The notes below the pieces were generated by a model. It was not told the DNA's origin and made no database searches. It saw nothing but the letters and a program-made list of their open reading frames with translations. A program made the translations under genes and the position numbers. A stretch of DNA of 64,000 nt from an uncultured Bifidobacterium sp. (GTDB taxonomy: Bacteria > Actinomycetota > Actinomycetes > Actinomycetales > Bifidobacteriaceae): contig NZ_CAUEQY010000009.1 in the NCBI RefSeq assembly GCF_959020145.1, forward strand, positions 19,515 to 83,514. The letters run 5' to 3'. The first letter of the stretch is position 1. Each line of letters begins with the position of its first letter. Below are positions 28,535 to 37,501 of the stretch, piece by piece.

Positions 28535-28681
28535 CGATGATTCAGGTAATTTCACAAGTCGCCGCAGCGCATGTCGTATTTGGCGGACATTGCTCGTGTG
28601 GGCGGTTCTACAATGACTTCTTGGTTGCGGTATCGGCTCCATGCATGCATACGGGCCGGGAGTCACGGCAAGGTCCGGTCT

Positions 28682-28814
28682 TTCCGTAGGCGGTTTTCGG
28701 GTTCCGTAGGTGGTTGGGGCTGAATGCCTGCCGAAGGAATGGCCTGAATAAAGCCGTTCCTCATCCCCGATACCACCGGCGACCACCTACGGAACAGTGA
28801 AACCCTCTACGGAA
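28682..28814 (-). mobile_element. 133-bp MITE-like repeat, copy A
   Basis: It begins TTCCGTAGGCGG and ends CCTCTACGGAA, so the termini are inverted repeats. A second nested pair, TTCCGTAGGTGGTTGG and CCACCTACGGAA, lies inside. Its reverse complement aligns end to end with the 133-bp element at 42258-42390, including an internal GGCTTTATTC word. TCT flanks both ends (28679-28681 and 28815-28817), a possible target duplication. No ORF. Confidence 0.7.
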
Positions 28815-28869
28815 TCTCGCCATGACACATCGGTTACGGTTCACCGGGGTTCGAAAAGGAAGAAATAGC

Positions 28870-29389
28870 ATGATACGACAGGCAACATCTGCGGATATCG
28901 CGGCGATCGCCGCGACCTACGAGGACCTGCTGACTTACGAGCAGGAGCATGGAGGCGATTCCCATTGGGAATTGGGCGTATACCCGACGATCGCTGTACC
29001 GAAGCGCGCCGTGCCCGCAGGGGGAGATGATCGTGCTGGAAGAGGATGGTGAGATCCGTGCCAGCATGATATTGAAATGCCCAGCCCGCGGAATACGACG
29101 ACGTGGCATGGCAGTATCCCGGCGAAGGCGAGGATGTGCTTGTCGTGCATACGCTGTGCGTGCCGCCGCGGTTCGCGGGCCACAGGTATGGAAGCCGGAT
29201 GGTGCAATACGCGAAGGAATATGCGGCCGGGCACGGCTGCGCGGTCGTCCGCCTCGACACCTATGCGCATAACGAGCCGGCGAAACGCCTGTGCCAACGG
29301 TGCGGATTCCGCATCGCAGGGTGGGGGCCGCATTGCTCCAAGGGCTCATGGAAGAGGAGCAGGTGTATCTGGAGTACAGGTTGCAATGA
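28870..29389 (+). pseudogene. GNAT family N-acetyltransferase, broken by frameshifts
   Basis: A GNAT protein can be read only by changing frame about three times. The start frame at 28870 gives MIRQATSADIAAIAATYEDL then SHWELGVYPT. Near 29015 the reading moves to a frame giving GEMIVLEEDGEIRASMILKC. Near 29080 it moves to one giving QYPGEGEDVLVVHTLCVPPR then FAGHRYGSRMVQYAKEYA, the acetyl-CoA-binding R/Q-x-x-G-x-G/A-like motif. Near 29325 it moves again to end MEEEQVYLEYRLQ, stop at 29387. The pieces are in correct order, so this is a recently inactivated gene, or there are assembly errors. Copy A of the repeat element lies immediately upstream. Confidence 0.78.
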
Positions 29390-29424
29390 GCATCGGCGTC
29401 GTTGCCGTTTCAATAGGTGAGTGA

Positions 29425-29455
29425 AGGTCGGGCCTCCCATAGGGTGACCCGACCT
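29425..29455. terminator. Hairpin between the broken GNAT gene and the PAP2 gene
   Basis: AGGTCGGG (29425-29432) pairs with CCCGACCT (29448-29455). It lies 7 bp from the end of the convergent PAP2 gene and can act on both strands. Confidence 0.6.
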
Positions 29456-29461
29456 ATTGCC

Positions 29462-31024
29462 TTACGCGCGTCGGCGGGTCAGCATCAATCCGATGCCAAG
29501 CATGAAGCAGGCGACCATCATGCCTGCCGGAGCCAGCATGTCCGAGCCGGTGTTCGCAATGGTTTTGGTGGTGCTGGCAGTGGCATCGCTCCTTCCGCTG
29601 GATGAGCCGGGCTTAGCTGGGGCGCCCTCGCGCACCACGGAGGCGACGGCCTGCCCCGGCTCCACCTTGACCACGGAACCGTCTGCGGACAGCGTCACTT
29701 TGGCGCTGTAGGCGGCGGCGAGATTCAGCCGCTGATAGCCGTTCGAGCTTGCGTCCAACGGTTCGCCGGAATCAATCTCCGTGGCGGCCAGCACGGCCCT
29801 CCGTTGTTCGGCGTTCAACGTCGGGAACGCGGTGGTCAACAGATTCTCCGCGCCTTCCGGTACGACGGCGGCCTTGCCGGTGGCGGAGGTCGGCTTGAAT
29901 CCATAGCTCATGCGTGCCTGATAGGCGGCCAATGCCGACGCGCGGTTGGTCACCGGCTGTGTACTGAAATCGTCGGTGAAATCGTTGGTGTATCCGCCGC
30001 TCGGCTTGGAGGAATCGGCGGAATTCGCGTTCAACGCGGTCACGCAATTCTGCACGGTCGTCGGATCATCCGCCGCGCGGGCAACGATATTGGCGCCCAC
30101 GCAACGCTTCGCCATATACGCCTGCATTTCCTGATATGCCGGCATCAACTTGTCGTTGCGGAACTGTTCATCGGACCACCGCGTCGCAAGCCCGGCCTCT
30201 CCGATGATGCGCCCGCCCATCAGATCGAGCGGATAGTGCACGCCCACGATCAGACGATTGTTGGCCGCCTCCGATGCGCGCGTCATGATCTCCGGCGCGA
30301 GCTGGGGCAGCAGCGTGGCCAGGCCGATACCGCCGGAATAGGCGACGGTGGTGTGACCGGAAGGGAACGAACCAGTGGGGGCGAGCGTGTCATAGCCGGG
30401 GTTGTGCTGCGTGCCGGAATCGTCCGTCCACACCGGCAGATGGATGATATTCTCGGTCTTCGGCAGACCGGCAGCCACATAGCCGCCATTCGTGCGATCC
30501 GTGAACGGACGCGGATGGACATACTGCTTCTTCACGGCGGAATCGTTCACATACCGTGACAGCAACGCGTGCCGTTCCGTGCCGATGTCGCTTTCTCCGG
30601 GCCGTTTGACCAACAACGTTGTGGAAAGTGGCAGATCACCCTGCTTGATGCCCTCGCTCAGAAACCTCCCCAAAACCGGGCCAAGCGCATCGGAGTACGT
30701 GTTTTCGATCAGCGAATCACTGTCCTTCAATGCGCGCTGCTGCTGAGGATTGAGCGGATCGTCATCACTGGTCCGCCCCTCATTGGCCTTATGATTCACC
30801 GACACCGTGGCGTCGCTGTTTTCCTTGAGCACCTCTGCATTGACCACGCGTCCACGCAGCTCCGTGGAAGGCGCGGTGAGATCCGGCTGGTAATAATTGG
30901 TGAAATCGGTGAGCAATGCCGTGTAATCCGGCTGCTGCGTATCGGACGGATACGGTTCGGCGCATTGCGCCTGCACGGTGACGCCCAGCGCCATGACGGC
31001 CGCGGCCGCCGCCGCGCAACACAA
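29462..31024 (-). CDS. PAP2 / class A acid phosphatase-like protein, cell-surface anchored
   Basis: About 520 residues. The PAP2 signature is complete: KKQYVHPRPF, GSFPSGHTTVAYSGG, then NRLIVGVHYPLDLMGGR, which supply the Lys-Arg-Pro, Ser-Gly-His and Arg-His-Asp catalytic sets. It would dephosphorylate secreted or lipid phosphates outside the membrane. The C-terminus has a Ser/Thr linker, one transmembrane segment (MLAPAGMMVACFMLGIGLML) and RRRA, an anchor. The in-frame start is only a TTG at 31024. A proper signal peptide is formed if the ATG at 31043 (MRRTPLLVL, in another frame, with AGAGAG upstream) is joined by a one-base shift to CCAAAAAAVMALGVTVQAQC. So either the gene carries a frameshift in its signal sequence or the sequence has an error there. 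Confidence 0.85.
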   Translation of the reverse strand: MCCAAAAAAVMALGVTVQAQCAEPYPSDTQQPDYTALLTDFTNYYQPDLTAPSTELRGRVVNAEVLKENSDATVSVNHKANEGRTSDDDPLNPQQQRALKDSDSLIENTYSDALGPVLGRFLSEGIKQGDLPLSTTLLVKRPGESDIGTERHALLSRYVNDSAVKKQYVHPRPFTDRTNGGYVAAGLPKTENIIHLPVWTDDSGTQHNPGYDTLAPTGSFPSGHTTVAYSGGIGLATLLPQLAPEIMTRASEAANNRLIVGVHYPLDLMGGRIIGEAGLATRWSDEQFRNDKLMPAYQEMQAYMAKRCVGANIVARAADDPTTVQNCVTALNANSADSSKPSGGYTNDFTDDFSTQPVTNRASALAAYQARMSYGFKPTSATGKAAVVPEGAENLLTTAFPTLNAEQRRAVLAATEIDSGEPLDASSNGYQRLNLAAAYSAKVTLSADGSVVKVEPGQAVASVVREGAPAKPGSSSGRSDATASTTKTIANTGSDMLAPAGMMVACFMLGIGLMLTRRRA

Positions 31025-31250
31025 GCAACGGTGTCCTTCTCATCAGTCTCTCTTTATACTGATGCGCCCCCTTCGTAATCGGCACGCTTTCATCTCATCA
31101 TAGGCAGCATTGGCGCAATCGGGGGCGTGTCCGAATACGCGCATGCAATTTCGCGTAACTTTTCCTCCCTAGATATAGGCGAGGCAATACGATATGCGGA
31201 TATCGCCGGCGGCCGTCAACGCCGACGACGCCAACACGACAAGGAGAACC

Positions 31251-32696
31251 GTGAGCATCCACGACGAACGACACAACCATCGGACAACACCGGCAGCCAG
31301 CTCCGCCGGCACCATGAGCGAAGGCAGACTCACTATCGTGGTGGTGGCGCTCTCCATCCTCACCTTCCTCGGCATCCTATCCGAAACGTCGCTCAACATC
31401 GCCTACTCCACGCTGATGGGGGAGTTCTCCATCTCCGCCGACGTGGTGCAATGGCTCACCACCGGCTATCTGCTGCTCCTGTCCATAGCCATCCCCACCT
31501 CACCGTTCATGGTGCGCACATTCCCCACCAAGGGGCTGTTCGTCACCGCCGTGGCGCTGTTCTCGGCAGGTACGGTGGTCGGCGCGCTCGCCGTGAACTT
31601 TCCGATGTTGCTCGCGGCGCGGCTCATCATGGCGTTGGGCACCGGCGTCTCGCTGCCATTGCTGACCAACATCATCCTCGAGAAAGCGCCGTTCAACCGA
31701 CGCGGCATGATGCTTGGCCTGGTCAGTCTGGTGACCTGCGCGGCCCCGGCCATCGGCCCGGTGTTCGGCGGGCTCGTCATGGAATTCCTCAACTGGCATT
31801 GGATCTTCTACACGATGATCCCGTTCCTGCTCATCTCGCTCGTGCTGGGATGCGCTACCGTCCCCGACATCCGCCACGGCGGGAAGGGGCATCTGTCGGT
31901 GCCGTCGCTGGTATTGGTGGCGGCCGGTCTGGCCGGCATCATCGTGGCGGCGAGCTTCTTCGCGCAGTGGAACGGCGACTGGCGCTTCTGGACGGTGCTT
32001 GTCGGCGCGATCGTGGTGCTGGGTGTGTTCGCCGCCGTGCAGCTGAGGATGGAGCATCCGCTGATCGAGGTGCGCACGTTCGCATTCCCCGGTTTCACGC
32101 TGGGCATGCTGATTCTGCTCATGTCATCCGGCGGTGTGCTGGGTGTCAATTTCCTGCTGCCGATTCTGTTGCAGCGCGGCATGGGTCATACCAGTATGAT
32201 TGCGGCGCTGATTCTGTTGCCGGGTGCGGTAATCGGCGCGATTTCCGCACCGCTGATCGGTGGCGCGCTGAAAGCGCATTTCCCGCCGAAATTCATCGCC
32301 TGCGGTTTCGTCGGCGTGGCAATCATGGATGTCTCGATGCTGCTCGGCGGCGCGCATGAATGGGCCGTCGCGATCGCCTACGCGCTGTTCATGGCCGCGT
32401 CCGGATTCGTGCTCGTGCCCGACCAGACGCATGCGTTGAACCAGCTGCCGGCCGCGATGAACGCCGACGGGTCCGCGGTGATGAACACCGTGCAGCAGCT
32501 CGCTGGCGCCATCGGCACCGCGGTCGCGTCCACGCTGATCGCCGAATTCTCCGCAGCGAACCGTGCCGCGGGCATGAAGTCCGCGGCCGCCTACGTCGCC
32601 GGGTTTTCCACCAGCATGTGGGTGTTCTTCGGCATGGCCGTGACGGGTGAGATCCTGGCCCTGCTCATGTTCCGCTTCTCGAAGCGCGCCGCATAG
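31251..32696 (+). CDS. MFS drug exporter, DHA2 (EmrB/QacA-like) family
   Basis: 481 residues from a GTG at 31251 with AAGGAG 6 nt upstream. About 14 transmembrane segments can be counted, with motifs typical of the DHA2 family: IAYSTLMGEFSISADVVQWL, TTGYLLLLSIAIPTSPFMV, and motif C-like LVTCAAPAIGPVFGGLV. It probably exports toxic compounds by proton antiport; no specific substrate is indicated. It is divergent from the PAP2 gene; no local regulator is adjacent. Confidence 0.87.
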   Translation: MSIHDERHNHRTTPAASSAGTMSEGRLTIVVVALSILTFLGILSETSLNIAYSTLMGEFSISADVVQWLTTGYLLLLSIAIPTSPFMVRTFPTKGLFVTAVALFSAGTVVGALAVNFPMLLAARLIMALGTGVSLPLLTNIILEKAPFNRRGMMLGLVSLVTCAAPAIGPVFGGLVMEFLNWHWIFYTMIPFLLISLVLGCATVPDIRHGGKGHLSVPSLVLVAAGLAGIIVAASFFAQWNGDWRFWTVLVGAIVVLGVFAAVQLRMEHPLIEVRTFAFPGFTLGMLILLMSSGGVLGVNFLLPILLQRGMGHTSMIAALILLPGAVIGAISAPLIGGALKAHFPPKFIACGFVGVAIMDVSMLLGGAHEWAVAIAYALFMAASGFVLVPDQTHALNQLPAAMNADGSAVMNTVQQLAGAIGTAVASTLIAEFSAANRAAGMKSAAAYVAGFSTSMWVFFGMAVTGEILALLMFRFSKRAA

Positions 32697-32710
32697 CTGG
32701 TCATGCGCGG

Positions 32711-32872
32711 TGGAAGGCTTCACTTCTGTCGTTTTTCGATAGCTTTGATAATTTTGATATCGACAATGCCAAACATATTCGCAAGCGGTTGCTGGATGCA
32801 TATGTCATTCGTCAGACCGGTTGCGGCGAAGTTGATTTCGCGGTTCCGCTTTTGCGTGAATACTTACCGTAA
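32711..32872 (+). pseudogene. C-terminal fragment of an AAA-type ATP-binding protein
   Basis: An open stretch without a start reads SLLSFFDSFDNFDIDNAKHI, then RKRLLDAYVIRQTGCGEVDF and AVPLLREYLP, stop at 32870-32872. The GCGEVDFAVPLLREYL ending resembles the C-terminus of the large AAA ATP-binding proteins common in bifidobacteria. Codons are more A/T-rich than the flanking exporter gene. Only the last 50 or so codons remain. Confidence 0.55.
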
Positions 32873-32965
32873 GCAGATGTGAAAATCTAGTTCAGGCGAG
32901 TGGCCTGTTGATGATGACCCCAAAGTAGTCCTCAATACCGGTGCAACAGGCGGGGTTCCTGTTCC

Positions 32966-34165
32966 TCATTGATGAGGTCTCGATGAGCATTCGCGCGTGA
33001 CGCTCAGCAGCCCGGCGATGGCGGCACAGGTGGCCTCCACGTTGCGTTTTGTTCCGGTGAGCAGTTCCGGCAGAGCGGCTGGGCCGGGTGCGATGCCGAA
33101 CGTCGCGACGATGCCGGCTTCGTTGAGCGCGGCGGTGACGTTCGGATCGCGCGTCACTTTTCCTCCGATGGCGATAACCGGTTTTCCTTGCGATTTCGCC
33201 AGTCGCGCGATGCCGCTCGGTACCTTGCCGTACGGCGTCTGCCCGTCGATCGACCCTTCGCCGGTGATGACGACATCGGCCCACGCGCACGCCTCGCGTG
33301 CATGCAGCAAATCGAGCACCAACTCGATGCCGGGGCGCATGGTCGCGTTGAACAGGCCCAGCATGCCGCCGCCGGTGCCGCCCGCCGCGCCCGCGCCCGG
33401 CTTATCTGTTATTTTGCGACCGTTCAGTGCCGTGATGGCGTCGGCGAGCCTGCCCAAACCGCAGTCGAGCAATGCGACTTGTTCCGGATTCGCGCCTTTC
33501 TGCGGCGCGAACACGGCGGCGGCGCCGTCCGTCCCGGTCAGAGGATTGGTGACGTCGCATGCCAATACGATCGGGATGTTTCGCACGTCGTCGGGAACCT
33601 CGGTGTCGTCGATGCGGGCAAGCCGGGGGAGTGCGCCGCCGCCAAGCGGCAACTCGCAATCGTCCGCATCGAGGAAACGATGGCCGAGCGCTCGGGCCAG
33701 GCCAGTGCCGCCGTCGGTGGTGGCGCTGCCGCCCAATCCAAGTACGATGCGTTCCGCTCCGGCGTCGATCGCGGCGCGAATCAGCTCGCCGGTGCCGAAA
33801 GTGGACGCCGCCAACGGATCGCGGTCGGCGGGGGAGATGCGCTCGATGCCGCTCGCCGCAGCCAACTCGACCACCGCGGTGCGAGGATTCTCTCCATCGT
33901 GAGATGTTCCGAAACCGCCCTCGCCAAGGAATCCATATCGTGTGATGATCGGCCGGCCCAGCGCGTCATGCGCGTGCTCCGATCGCAATTCGCCGCCGGT
34001 TGCCTGGACCAGCGCGTCGGTCAATCCCTCGCCGCCATCGGACAACGGCATCATGCGGCATTCGGCGCCGGGATCGCCGGCCGCCACGCCCCGGCGTATC
34101 GACTCAGCCACGGCCTGCGCGGAAGCGGCTTCCTTGAACGAATCCGGTGCCAGCAGATACCTCAT
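32966..34165 (-). CDS. glxK: Glycerate kinase
   Basis: 399 residues from ATG 34165. The glycerate kinase type 1 family is recognised from MRYLLAPDSFKEAASAQAVA, LSDGGEGLTDAL, IVLGLGGSATTDGGTGLARA and DVVITGEGSIDGQTPYGKVP. It phosphorylates glycerate to 2- or 3-phosphoglycerate using ATP, feeding lower glycolysis. The start follows the TetR stop codon by 2 nt (TGACCATG arrangement), so translation is coupled and both are one operon. The frame extended further upstream is not coding. Confidence 0.92.
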   Translation of the reverse strand: MRYLLAPDSFKEAASAQAVAESIRRGVAAGDPGAECRMMPLSDGGEGLTDALVQATGGELRSEHAHDALGRPIITRYGFLGEGGFGTSHDGENPRTAVVELAAASGIERISPADRDPLAASTFGTGELIRAAIDAGAERIVLGLGGSATTDGGTGLARALGHRFLDADDCELPLGGGALPRLARIDDTEVPDDVRNIPIVLACDVTNPLTGTDGAAAVFAPQKGANPEQVALLDCGLGRLADAITALNGRKITDKPGAGAAGGTGGGMLGLFNATMRPGIELVLDLLHAREACAWADVVITGEGSIDGQTPYGKVPSGIARLAKSQGKPVIAIGGKVTRDPNVTAALNEAGIVATFGIAPGPAALPELLTGTKRNVEATCAAIAGLLSVTRECSSRPHQ

Positions 34166-34167
34166 GG

Positions 34168-34746
34168 TCAGCGATAGCCCTCCCACTGTGGCAGGGGGAA
34201 GAGGACGTCCTCGCAGCGCGCCCACATTTCGTTCAGGTCGCGCCCCGGAACCCGCAGCCAGCGCAGCTGCACGCCATCCATCATCGCGAATCCGGAACGC
34301 AGCACCTGCTCGGCGTCAACGCCTTCCGGCACATGCCAGCGGATGTTCGCGGCCACTTCCACGATACGTTCCTCGCGTTCGGCGAAATAATCATGCGCCG
34401 GATGGTCGGGATTAAGTGCCTCGGCGCTCAACGTGGAGAACATGTGCACCAATTCGGGTCGTTTGGCGTTGACCGCCACCGTCCTGCGCCACATTTCGGC
34501 GATAAGCGGACGTTCGTCTCGCACCATGCCGGCGGTGACGTCCTCGGTCTCACGGTCGTACATTTCGTCGAGCACCGCATGCAGCAGCCCTTCCTTGCTG
34601 CCGACGTAATGCAGCACGCCCGGTTTGGTGAGGTTCACCATAGTGGCGATGCGCTGCAGCGACGTGCCGTAGTAGCCGAGCGTGCCGAAACATTCGACCG
34701 CCGCGTTGAGAATCGCGCTTCTGCGGTCGACTTCGTCGTTGGCCAT
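34168..34746 (-). CDS. TetR family transcriptional regulator of the second GH3 gene
   Basis: 192 residues. The helix-turn-helix segment is GYYGTSLQRIATMVNLTKPG. The C-terminal half again shows the local paralogue pattern: NPDHPAHDYFAEREERI, MDGVQLRWLRVPG and FPLPQWEGYR. It is divergent from the GH3 gene at 34979 and cotranscribed with glycerate kinase. The perfect-arm palindrome at 34857-34876 between the two divergent genes is its likely operator. Confidence 0.88.
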   Translation of the reverse strand: MANDEVDRRSAILNAAVECFGTLGYYGTSLQRIATMVNLTKPGVLHYVGSKEGLLHAVLDEMYDRETEDVTAGMVRDERPLIAEMWRRTVAVNAKRPELVHMFSTLSAEALNPDHPAHDYFAEREERIVEVAANIRWHVPEGVDAEQVLRSGFAMMDGVQLRWLRVPGRDLNEMWARCEDVLFPLPQWEGYR

Positions 34747-34856
34747 AATGTGCTCCCGTCGTTGCTGGAGGTTATTGGAATATGTAATTCACATTACGGT
34801 CGGTCGGTTTCTTTTTCAAAGATGATTGGCGTGTTGCGTATTGTTTTTTGATAAAG

Positions 34857-34876
34857 TACCTACCAATCGGTAGGTA
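34857..34876 (+). promoter_or_regulatory. TetR operator between tetR-glxK and GH3
   Basis: TACCTACCAATCGGTAGGTA has perfect 8-nt arms (TACCTACC/GGTAGGTA) around AATC. It lies 103 bp before the GH3 start and 111 bp before the tetR start, in position to control both. Confidence 0.7.
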
Positions 34877-34978
34877 GGGAATTCGGGGTTGAAGTCCCAC
34901 CGCGAAACAATCGCGAGACGGCCGAGAAAATAGCCGAAAGGCACCAGAAACACAGAAGACATACGAAAGAGGCAGCTC

Positions 34979-37234
34979 ATGAGCGACACCGCTTATCCTT
35001 CCGTCAACGACCTGACCCTCGAAGAGAAGGCGTCCCTCACCTCCGGCGGCGACGCCTGGCACCTGCAGGGTGTGGAAACCAAAGGCATTCCCGGCTACAT
35101 GATCACCGACGGCCCCCACGGACTGCGCAAATCCCTGGCATCCAGCACCGGCGAAACCGACCTGAACGACTCCGTGCCCGCCACCTGCTTCCCGCCGGCA
35201 GCCGGCCTGTCCAGCTCCTGGAACCCGGAACTCATCCACAAGGTCGGCGAGGCCATGGCGGAGGAATGCATCCAGGAGAAGGTGGCCGTCATCCTCGGCC
35301 CCGGAGTCAACATCAAGCGCAATCCGCTCGGCGGCCGCTGCTTCGAATATTGGTCCGAAGACCCGTATCTGGCCGGCCATGAGGCAGTCGGCATCGTCGC
35401 CGGCGTGCAGTCCAAGGGCGTGGGCACCTCGCTCAAGCACTTCGCGGCCAACAACCAGGAGACCGACCGTCTGCGCGTATCCGCCAACATCTCCCAGCGC
35501 GCGCTGCGTGAAATCTACTTCCCGGCCTTCGAACACATCGTCAAAACCGCCCAGCCATGGACCATCATGTGCTCCTATAACCGCATCAACGGCGTGCATT
35601 CCGCACAAAACCGCTGGCTGCTCACCGACGTGCTGCGCGACGAATGGGGGTATGAAGGCATCGTCATGAGCGATTGGGGCGCCGACCATGACCGCGTCGC
35701 CTCCCTCAACGCCGGCCTCAACCTTGAAATGCCGCCGAGCTACACGGACGACCAGATCGTCTACGCCGCACGTGACGGCCGCATCCAGCCCGAACAGCTC
35801 GACCGTATGGCCCAAGGCATGGTCGACCTCGTGAACAAGACCCGTGCCGCCATGAGCGTCGAGAACTACCGTTTCGACGTGGACGCCCACGACGAGGTGG
35901 CCCACCAGGCCGCCGTCGAATCCATGGTGCTGCTCAAAAACGACGACGACATCCTGCCGGTCGCGGCAAACGCGAAAATCGCCGTCATCGGCGAATTCGC
36001 GCGCACCCCGCGCTACCAGGGCGGCGGCTCGTCCCACATCACCCCAACCAAGATGACCAGCTTCCTCGACACCCTCGCCGAACGCGGAGCGGACGTCGCG
36101 TTCGCACCGGGCTTCACCCTCGACCTCGAACCGGCCGACGCCAAGCTCGAAGCCGAAGCCGTCGAAACCGCCAAAAACGCCGACGTCGTCCTCATGTTCC
36201 TCGGCCTTCCGGAAGCCGCCGAATCCGAAGGCTTCGACCGCGAAACCCTCGACATTCCAGCCAAGCAGGTCGAACTGCTCAAAGCCGTCGCCGCCGAAAA
36301 CAAGAACATCGTCGTGGTGCTGTCCAACGGATCCGTCGTCTCCGTGGCACCATGGGCGGGCAACGCCAAGGGCATCCTCGAATCCTGGCTGCTCGGCCAG
36401 GCGGGCGGTCCGGCGCTCGCCGACGTGATCTTCGGCAAGGTCAGCCCGTCCGGCAAGCTGGCACAGACCATTCCGATGGACATCAACGACGATCCGAGCA
36501 TGATCAACTGGCCGGGTGAGGAGGGGCACGTCGACTATGGTGAGGGCGTGTTCGTCGGCTACCGCTACTACGACACGTACGACAAGGCCGTCGACTACCC
36601 GTTCGGCTTCGGCCTGAGCTACGCGACCTTTGCGATCGACGGCGTGAACGTCGCCAAGACCGGCGCCAACACCGTACACGTCACCGCGACCGTCACCAAC
36701 ACGTCCGACGTGGACGCCGCCGAAACCGTGCAGGTCTACGTGGCTCCAGGCAAGGCCGCCGTAGCCCGCCCGAAGCATGAGCTCAAGGGTTTCCGAAAGG
36801 TGTTCCTCAAGGCCGGCGAATCGGCTGAGATCTCCTTCGATCTGGACGAGCGCGCCTTCGCCTACTGGTCCGAGAAGTTCGATGACTGGCATGTCGAAGC
36901 CGGCGAATACACCGTCGAAGTCGGCACGTCCAGCCGCGACATCGCCGCCGTGGCCGTCGTCACGCTCGACGGCGACGGCAAGGCCCTGCCGCTCGACGAA
37001 TGGTCCACGTTCGGCGAATGGGCCGACGATCCGGTCGGCTCCAAAATCGTCGCATCCGTGTATGCGGAAGGCGAGGCCGGCAATCTGCCGCAGCTGCCCG
37101 ACAACGACATGATGCGCATGTTCCTCAAGTCCATGCCGATCAACTCCATGCCGATGCTGATGAGCGACGGCGGCAAAGCCATCACCGCCTTCATGCTCGA
37201 CGAGTACGCCAAAATCGCCGAAACCGCCGAATAA
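34979..37234 (+). CDS. GH3 family beta-glucosidase (second)
   Basis: 751 residues. Domain 1 starts LTLEEKASLTSGGDAWHLQG and includes MITDGPHGLRK, LGPGVNIKRNPLGGRCFEY, KHFAANNQETDR and the nucleophile D232 in MSDWGADHDRV. Domain 2 has QGGGSSHITPT, and a fibronectin-III-like domain closes the protein. The GPHGLRK and NPLGGR motifs are those of cytoplasmic beta-glucosidases of Firmicutes and bifidobacteria. It would release glucose from cello-, gentio- or laminari-oligosaccharides. It is only distantly similar to the GH3 enzyme at 26148. A purine-rich GAAAGAGGCAG precedes the ATG. Confidence 0.94.
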   Translation: MSDTAYPSVNDLTLEEKASLTSGGDAWHLQGVETKGIPGYMITDGPHGLRKSLASSTGETDLNDSVPATCFPPAAGLSSSWNPELIHKVGEAMAEECIQEKVAVILGPGVNIKRNPLGGRCFEYWSEDPYLAGHEAVGIVAGVQSKGVGTSLKHFAANNQETDRLRVSANISQRALREIYFPAFEHIVKTAQPWTIMCSYNRINGVHSAQNRWLLTDVLRDEWGYEGIVMSDWGADHDRVASLNAGLNLEMPPSYTDDQIVYAARDGRIQPEQLDRMAQGMVDLVNKTRAAMSVENYRFDVDAHDEVAHQAAVESMVLLKNDDDILPVAANAKIAVIGEFARTPRYQGGGSSHITPTKMTSFLDTLAERGADVAFAPGFTLDLEPADAKLEAEAVETAKNADVVLMFLGLPEAAESEGFDRETLDIPAKQVELLKAVAAENKNIVVVLSNGSVVSVAPWAGNAKGILESWLLGQAGGPALADVIFGKVSPSGKLAQTIPMDINDDPSMINWPGEEGHVDYGEGVFVGYRYYDTYDKAVDYPFGFGLSYATFAIDGVNVAKTGANTVHVTATVTNTSDVDAAETVQVYVAPGKAAVARPKHELKGFRKVFLKAGESAEISFDLDERAFAYWSEKFDDWHVEAGEYTVEVGTSSRDIAAVAVVTLDGDGKALPLDEWSTFGEWADDPVGSKIVASVYAEGEAGNLPQLPDNDMMRMFLKSMPINSMPMLMSDGGKAITAFMLDEYAKIAETAE

Positions 37235-37284
37235 GACGGATTGACGTAAACAAGACGTAAGCAAAAGGAGTTTCAAGGATTTAG

Positions 37285-37338
37285 GCCGAGGATGTGGCCC
37301 CGCGAATGAACCGGTGCGGACCACATCCTCGGCTTTTT
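37285..37338 (+). terminator. Strong intrinsic terminator after GH3
   Basis: GCCGAGGATGTGG and CCACATCCTCGGC form a 13-bp perfect stem followed directly by TTTTT (37334-37338). Confidence 0.93.
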
Positions 37339-37455
37339 CATACTTGGTTTCGGCTTGTTCCGGGCTTATTTTTGGCTATTTTTAAGCGATTTTGCGATTG
37401 CAATATTGCGTTCGGTGTGCTGCGATCCGGTTCCGTCACACACGACACGCTGAAT

Positions 37456-37487
37456 GTTGCATATGCAACTGTTGTATGTACAACGTG
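37456..37487 (+). promoter_or_regulatory. Tandem palindromes at the MarR promoter
   Basis: TTGCATATGCAA and GTTGTATGTACAAC are adjacent palindromes sharing TTG-N-ATA/T-CAA. They lie just before the proposed GTG 37502 start, an ideal place for MarR autorepression of the marR-ABC operon. Confidence 0.65.
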
Positions 37488-37501
37488 TTATCGTATGTTC
37501 C

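Noticed and set aside
34772..37324. 850-codon minus-strand ORF opposite GH3
   Set aside because: Shadow frame of the GH3 gene, no start signal or domain.
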